DNA of 64,000 nt, from assembly GCA_009841235.1 (NCBI GenBank), contig VXMH01000104.1, positions 1-64,000 of the forward strand, read 5' to 3'. Numbering within the stretch: the stretch's first letter is position 1; each line of letters starts with the position of its first letter. The position numbers were made by a program, and so were the translations under genes. Under the pieces are notes generated by a model. It was not told the origin of the DNA, made no database searches, and saw only the letters and a list, made by a program, of their open reading frames with translations. Below, piece after piece: positions 59,532 to 64,000 of the stretch. This DNA comes from Caldilineaceae bacterium SB0661_bin_32. GTDB taxonomy: Bacteria > Chloroflexota > Anaerolineae > Caldilineales > Caldilineaceae.

Positions 59532-61055
59532 ATGAAAGCTGTGATGGTCATGTTCGACACGTTGAACCGGCACATGTTGCCACCCTACGGATGCGATTGG
59601 ATCCATGCGCCCAACTTCACCCGCCTGGCAGAGCGAACGGTCACATTTGACAACTGCTATGTGGGCAGCATGCCCTGTATGCCGGCGCGGCGGGAGATGC
59701 ACACGGGGCGCTACAATTTCCTGCATCGCAGCTGGGGCCCGCTTGAGCCGTTCGACGATTCGATGCCGGAACGTCTCTCGGAGAACGGGATTTACACGCA
59801 TCTGAGCACAGACCACCAGCACTATTTTGAGGATGGGGGAGCAACCTACCATACGCGCTACGACAGCTGGACGTTTCACCGCGGCCAGGAAGGAGACGCC
59901 TGGATCGGCCAGGTGGGAGATCCGGTAGAGCCGGAAAACATCAACCGGACTTCCTCATCAAGCCTCCGGCCTCCCCGGCATGGAGACAAGCGCCGGAATG
60001 GAGATACAGCTCGCCAGGACTGGATCAACCGGGCGTTCATGGACAGTGAGGAGAAACAGCCGCAGGCGAAGACCTTTGCCGCCGGGCTGGAGTTCATTCG
60101 CCGCAACCATGAGGAGGACAACTGGTTCCTGCAAGTGGAGACCTTTGATCCTCACGAGCCTTTCTTCACCCAGCAGAAGTACAAGGATCTCTATCCGCAC
60201 GAATACAATGGCAAACTCTTCGACTGGCCGTCCTATCGAAAGGTGGAGGAAACCGAGGAAGAGGTGCAGCACTTGCGCTACGAATACGCGGCTCTGCTCA
60301 GCATGTGCGACGAATACCTGGGTAAGGTTCTGGACCTGATGGATGAGTTCGGCCTGTGGGACGATACGATGCTGATCGTGTGTACGGACCACGGTTTTCT
60401 GCTGGGGGAGCATGACTGGTGGGCCAAGATCGTGCCGCCGTTCTACAATGAAGTTGCCCACACGCCGCTCTTTATCTGGGACCCTCGCAGCAAGGTAGCC
60501 GGCGCCCGCCGCGACCAGCTGGCACAGATAATCGACCTGCCTGCGACGCTGCTGGAGTATTTCGGCGTTGACAGGCCGCCGGATATGGAAGGCATCCCGC
60601 TTGGCGATGTCATCAGGACGGATGCACCGACCCGCGATGCGGTTCTGTTCGGCGTACACGGCGGACACGTGAACATTACGGACGGGCGCTTTGTGTACAT
60701 GCGCGGGCCGGTGGATCCTTCCTACAACCAACCCCTTTTCAATTACACGTTGATGCCCAACCATATGCGGGGCCGCTTTGGCGTGGAAGAGCTGCAGGAG
60801 ATCCAGCTGGCCGAGCCGTTTGCGTTCACGAAGGGTTGCCGAACGATGAAGATCGCTTCCAAGCAGGTCTTCGATGCTCCCCCGCGCTATACGATGCTCT
60901 TTGACCTGGAAAAGGACCCGGGGCAAGAGAATCCGATTGACAGTGCGGCAGAGGAGGCCCGTTTGTCGGCGCGCATGGCGGAACTGATGCAGGCCAACAA
61001 CGCGCCGCCGGAACAGTTCGAGCGGCTGGGACTTGCAGTTCAGGTGTCGAGTTAG
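59532..61055 (+). CDS. type I sulfatase
   Basis: 507 aa. Arylsulfatase-family hydrolase: metal-binding MFDTLNRHML near the N-terminus, formylglycine motif CMPAR (Cys49) followed by REMHTGR, and a C-terminal metal-site DHGFLLGEHDWW. The Cys needs a maturase or FGE enzyme not seen in the window. No signal peptide, so either cytoplasmic or exported by an unseen route. ATG with AGGAGCC upstream. A second sulfatase C-terminus lies at the right edge. Confidence 0.92.
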   Translation: MKAVMVMFDTLNRHMLPPYGCDWIHAPNFTRLAERTVTFDNCYVGSMPCMPARREMHTGRYNFLHRSWGPLEPFDDSMPERLSENGIYTHLSTDHQHYFEDGGATYHTRYDSWTFHRGQEGDAWIGQVGDPVEPENINRTSSSSLRPPRHGDKRRNGDTARQDWINRAFMDSEEKQPQAKTFAAGLEFIRRNHEEDNWFLQVETFDPHEPFFTQQKYKDLYPHEYNGKLFDWPSYRKVEETEEEVQHLRYEYAALLSMCDEYLGKVLDLMDEFGLWDDTMLIVCTDHGFLLGEHDWWAKIVPPFYNEVAHTPLFIWDPRSKVAGARRDQLAQIIDLPATLLEYFGVDRPPDMEGIPLGDVIRTDAPTRDAVLFGVHGGHVNITDGRFVYMRGPVDPSYNQPLFNYTLMPNHMRGRFGVEELQEIQLAEPFAFTKGCRTMKIASKQVFDAPPRYTMLFDLEKDPGQENPIDSAAEEARLSARMAELMQANNAPPEQFERLGLAVQVSS

Positions 61056-61161
61056 AGGAGGAACATAAGGGCGCCGTACGCGCTTGCCGTGCGCCGGCGC
61101 CATCCGGAGAACTCTTCCTGGTTCGCGATATGTCGCGCGAGGAAGGACAGAGGGGGGCAGG

Positions 61162-61524
61162 CTATACGCTAATGAAGCGCTTCTCCTTGAGTCGCGCCGA
61201 TTTGCCTTGCCGGTCCCGCAGGTAATAAAGTTGCGCGCGGCGAACTTTGGTCTTGCGCAGGACCTCGACCTTATCTATGTTCTTGCTGTATAGCGGGAAG
61301 GTGCGCTCCACGCCGACACCATGTGAGCCTGTACGGCGCACGGTATAACTGGCGCCGGCGTCGTGGCCCCCACGCATCGAGATCACAACCCCCTGGAACA
61401 CCTGAATACGCTCGTTACGGCCCTCGGTGATGCGTTGGTGAACGCGTACTGTGTCACCGGGATCGATTTCCGCCATGCCTTCCGGCAGCTCCGGTTGCAA
61501 GGACGCCATTAGTGCGTTTGTCAT
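61162..61524 (-). CDS. rplS: 50S ribosomal protein L19
   Basis: 120 aa at the 30S-50S interface. Family sequence [26 protein letters not shown] and [45 protein letters not shown] 61524 with GAGGGTG about 6 nt upstream. In most bacteria rplS ends a rpsP-rimM-trmD-rplS operon; none of those genes is nearby, so it is detached here. Confidence 0.97.
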   Translation of the reverse strand: MTNALMASLQPELPEGMAEIDPGDTVRVHQRITEGRNERIQVFQGVVISMRGGHDAGASYTVRRTGSHGVGVERTFPLYSKNIDKVEVLRKTKVRRAQLYYLRDRQGKSARLKEKRFISV

Positions 61525-61668
61525 CTTTTGCCACCCTCTATAACTGACAGTGCCATTGTCGGAACCGGCACGAGATTTGAACCCAGGGGAACATAACTAC
61601 CAAGGCCCTTGATAAGCACACAGCATCGCAGTTTACCACGAGGGCAGGCCCATTCCAAATTTTTGCGG

Positions 61669-62706
61669 CTACAGTTCTTCACGAACGACGTGCACGCCTT
61701 CCACCATGTTTTTCAGTTTTTGCCTGGCAGCCCAACGGGCGGTCTGGCTGAGTCCGCAGTCGGGCGCGAAGGCCAGGCGGTCAGCGGGCGCAAACTCCAG
61801 GCAGCGGCGGACTGTGTCGGCAACGTGTTCGGGCGTTTCGATAAAGTAGCTTTTCACGTCAATGATGCCGACCGCCGCGTCTCGTTTTTCGGAAATGAGG
61901 CCGATCAGTTCGAGCTCTGAATATTCCCGGTTCGCCATCTCCACGTGGATCTCGTCGACATCCATCTCGAGAAAGTCGGGGAACATCGGCGCGTAGCGCC
62001 GGAGCCCGACAGGATGGCCCTTGTAGTTGCCAAAGCAGAGATGGGTCGAGAGCCGGCACCTGCCCACGACCGGCTCCACCGTTCGGTTGAAGATGTCGAC
62101 GAAGCGGGCGGGATCTTCCCGGTAGGCGTAGCAGCTCATCGAGGGTTCATCTACAGTGAGCTCCCGGCAGCCGGCATCGACCAGGTCCTCCAACTCCTTG
62201 CGTACAATCGGGAGGAGAGCCTCCGTCACTGCGTAGCGGTCCGGGTACTGGGCATTGGGCAGCAGTCGACCGCTCAGTGTATAGGGTCCGGGCACGCTTG
62301 CCTTGAGTGCAGGACTCCCCTCTGAAACCGGGGCAAGCCGCTTCAGGCGAAGGAATTCATCCACTGCGCCAAGCCCTTCAGGCGCGGTCAGGTCGCCGAT
62401 GATGGTATGTTTGCCCCTCTGGTCGTGTGCCGGCGGCCCCCACCTTCGCGGCGAGGCCGGTTCCGGCTGGATCCCCTTAATGTAGCCATAGAAGGAAAGG
62501 TTGAAATCCAACCGGGTCTGCTCACCGTCGGTAATTACATCGGTCCCAGCTTCAAGCTGGTCATGGACAGCCGCCACGACGGCATCGTCGATCAGTTCGG
62601 CGACATCGTCGCTGCCGAACCGGTCAAGGTGGGCGCTGGCAAACTCCAGCCACGCTGGAAAAGGATAGCTGCCGATGACTGTGGTGCGAAGCGGATTGGG
62701 TTGCAT
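61669..62706 (-). CDS. MetE-like cobalamin-independent methyltransferase domain protein
   Basis: 345 aa, equivalent to the C-terminal catalytic barrel of MetE only. Starts TTVIGSYPFP; zinc ligands fit STHLCFGN (His, Cys), DEIHVEMAN (Glu) and FAPDCGLSQT (Cys). Proteins of this short type may use a methyl donor other than methyl-tetrahydrofolate polyglutamate. The N-terminal MetE domain is absent. It is the last gene of a leftward set with the SIS protein and the right-edge sulfatase (77 nt after the SIS stop). Confidence 0.85.
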   Translation of the reverse strand: MQPNPLRTTVIGSYPFPAWLEFASAHLDRFGSDDVAELIDDAVVAAVHDQLEAGTDVITDGEQTRLDFNLSFYGYIKGIQPEPASPRRWGPPAHDQRGKHTIIGDLTAPEGLGAVDEFLRLKRLAPVSEGSPALKASVPGPYTLSGRLLPNAQYPDRYAVTEALLPIVRKELEDLVDAGCRELTVDEPSMSCYAYREDPARFVDIFNRTVEPVVGRCRLSTHLCFGNYKGHPVGLRRYAPMFPDFLEMDVDEIHVEMANREYSELELIGLISEKRDAAVGIIDVKSYFIETPEHVADTVRRCLEFAPADRLAFAPDCGLSQTARWAARQKLKNMVEGVHVVREEL

Positions 62707-62783
62707 TACGGTTTCGGGATTGTGTGGAATGCGGAGGATGCTCGGAGATCCTAAAGGACACTTACTATTGACCCGTCTCCCGG

Positions 62784-63554
62784 TCAGTCCCCATAGACCC
62801 GGCGAACCCGGCGGCGGTAATCGTCGTAGGAGGCGTCAAACCTGGCTGCCGACGCGTCGCCGGAGAAGACGCTGCTGGAGAGGACGAGAGGCGGCTTGCC
62901 GCGGGCGGCCAGTCCAGCGGCCACTTGGCACTTGACGGCATTCACGACCGCGGCCGCGCCGATCGTTGAACCCGGGCCGACCGGGTCTTCGAGACCTTCC
63001 ACAGTCACCATGGCATCTCCGGCCGGCGTGCAGTTGTCGATTGTTATATCGGCTATATCCAGAAGCCTCTTGCCGCTACTATGCTTGGGAGCCGACGCGG
63101 TGCAGTGATCGACGGAGAGGAGTGCTATCACAGGCAGCTCCAGCTTTTTCGCTTCCAGGGCCATTTCGACAACGACCTCGTTGACACCGCTATTGGAAAA
63201 GATCATGAAGCTGTCCGGCGGCCGGAGCACGAAGTTGCGCAGGATCTGCCGGGCAAAGCCCTCCACGTGCTCTATGAACATGGCCTGGCGCTGCCCGTTG
63301 GCGCCTACGACCTGGTTGTGAAAGGTCAGCGACAGTTCAACAATCGGATGGAAGCCGGGGAATGAGCCGTGGCGGGGATACATCTCTTCGATAAACATGC
63401 GAGAGTGGCCGGTGCCGAACAGGTGCACAAGTCCCTCTGCGGCAATTGTGTCGACGCAGATGTCTGCAGCGCGCTGAATGTTTTCGGTTTGGGTGGCGAC
63501 AATCCGAGCCAGTATGGCTTGCGCAGCCCCCAAGTAGTCAGATGCTGGATTCAA
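62784..63554 (-). CDS. SIS-domain sugar isomerase-like protein
   Basis: 256 aa. The TTG at 63554 has GAGGAAC just upstream and gives the domain start MNPASDYLGAAQ; the ORF-track start at 63728 runs back through the sulfatase gene. Single SIS domain with VHLFGTGHSRMF, IFSNSGVNEVVVEMALEAK and a loop HGSFPGFHPIVEL found in phosphosugar-binding/UPF0309-like members. Probably binds or isomerises a phosphosugar. Placed 79 nt after the right-edge sulfatase on the same strand. Confidence 0.82.
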   Translation of the reverse strand: MNPASDYLGAAQAILARIVATQTENIQRAADICVDTIAAEGLVHLFGTGHSRMFIEEMYPRHGSFPGFHPIVELSLTFHNQVVGANGQRQAMFIEHVEGFARQILRNFVLRPPDSFMIFSNSGVNEVVVEMALEAKKLELPVIALLSVDHCTASAPKHSSGKRLLDIADITIDNCTPAGDAMVTVEGLEDPVGPGSTIGAAAVVNAVKCQVAAGLAARGKPPLVLSSSVFSGDASAARFDASYDDYRRRVRRVYGD

Positions 63555-63633
63555 AGTGTTCCTCGTACTCCTCTGTCCGGCTCGGCCCAGGCCGCGCTTT
63601 ATCCGGGCCTGCCCGATCCTGCGCGGGCGTCGG

Positions 63634-64000
63634 TCACCAGTTGAAGGGGACTGTCCCCGTTTCATCCAGAGAATAGCCCCATTTCTTGACATACGTCTCG
63701 CCGGGCAGGAATTCATCCCCCCGTTCATCCAGTTTGCGCTGAAGCTGCGACTCCAATTCCGCCTGCAGTGACGCTACTTCGGGGCGGTCAACCAGGTTTG
63801 CCAACTGGAAGGGATCGGCCTCGTTGTCGTAGAGCAGCCAGGGACCATTCAGATCGCGGGCGTAGGTGTGGGTCTGCGTGCGAAGTCCCCTGTACTCGCG
63901 GCCGCCGTCACGGCGCAGGAACTGGCCAAAGGGATGGGGACAGTAGATGAGGGCGGCACCCCCTGACGGATCCTGACCGCCTTCAATCGCGCCGGTGAAA
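63634..64000 (-). CDS. sulfatase, C-terminal part (gene runs off right edge)
   Basis: Partial; not in the ORF track because its start lies beyond the window. Minus-strand frame from 63999 reads about 121 residues to a TGA at 63634-63636, including HTYARDLNGPWLLYDNEADPFQL, the usual C-terminal signature of arylsulfatase-like sulfatases, and PHPFGQFLRRDGGREYRGLRT. The catalytic half is outside the window, so activity cannot be judged. Upstream of the SIS and MetE-like genes on the same strand. Confidence 0.9.
   Translation of the reverse strand, partial: FTGAIEGGQDPSGGAALIYCPHPFGQFLRRDGGREYRGLRTQTHTYARDLNGPWLLYDNEADPFQLANLVDRPEVASLQAELESQLQRKLDERGDEFLPGETYVKKWGYSLDETGTVPFNW
63646..63658. repeat. 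GGGGACTGTCCCC palindrome within sulfatase 3' end
   Basis: 13-bp palindrome in the last codons of the partial sulfatase, encoding GTVP just before the stop. This word is common as part of dispersed bacterial repeats, and its in-frame position here suggests the C-terminus was extended by such a unit. Confidence 0.5.

Noticed and set aside
59958-61103. 381-aa minus-strand ORF
   Set aside because: Antisense shadow of the complete sulfatase; no recognisable family.
61561-61660. tRNA gene on the minus strand
   Set aside because: A T-loop-like word is present but T-stem pairing fails, no matching acceptor stem or CCA end is found, and no clear anticodon arm can be drawn.

Overview
The window reads as a high-GC bacterial chromosome fragment, most likely Chloroflexota (Caldilineae/Anaerolineae-like). 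This is an inference from gene content: a class II HMG-CoA reductase beside an archaeal-type HMG-CoA synthase, a standalone bacterial Elp3 of the Dehalococcoides type, many exported proteins with Pro/Thr linkers or lipoboxes, an extended PstA, and frequent GTG/TTG starts. There are no rRNA or intact tRNA genes, no CRISPR array, no transposase and no phage module. It looks like ordinary chromosome with a broad metabolic repertoire.

Left part (0-11 kb): three membrane proteins form an orphan cassette, two of them divergent relatives of the NuoL/M/N proton-antiporter subunits. They are followed by the mevalonate entry genes HMG-CoA reductase and HMG-CoA synthase. The large repair gene mfd runs toward them. 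11-15 kb: pth, then an envelope redox operon transcribed leftward (DsbA-like oxidoreductase, a DsbB-cytochrome c fusion, an anchored surface protein). 15-21 kb: sugar-acid and dehydrogenase genes (SDR, beta-propeller lactonase family, D-2-hydroxyacid dehydrogenase, creatininase family, uronate-dehydrogenase-like epimerase) and a zinc-ribbon coiled-coil protein.

21-34 kb: a lone Flp pilin overlapping comF, long-form HPF, a GT2 glycosyltransferase, a NYN nuclease, an M20 peptidase, and a complete phosphate operon pstS-pstC-pstA-pstB-arsC-like-phoU, then an orphan lipoprotein closed by a strong terminator. 34-40 kb: elp3, with a Trm9-like methyltransferase divergently placed, galK, a PPOX-fold protein and a BtrH-like protein.

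40-55 kb: MFS and S9 peptidase (overlapping), GT39-type and GT87-like membrane glycosyltransferases, a membrane-anchored ADP-ribosylglycohydrolase homologue, and a leftward set of response regulator, sensor kinase, LTxxQ-containing lipoprotein, membrane-fusion protein, ABC ATPase and FtsX-type permease. Together these look like an envelope-stress sensor driving an efflux pump. 55-64 kb: DinB-like protein, a 3-oxoadipyl-CoA-type thiolase overlapping a fused CoA-transferase, a lipoprotein intradiol dioxygenase, a second PPOX protein, a sulfatase, rplS, and a leftward sulfatase / SIS-domain / MetE-like cluster running off the right edge.

The most interesting points are the Elp3/Trm9-like pair (a possible bacterial route to a eukaryote-style wobble uridine modification), the antiporter-like cassette lacking the usual channel lysines, the DsbB-cytochrome c fusion, the HMG-CoA reductase whose only well-placed start is ATC, and two candidate leaderless promoters.
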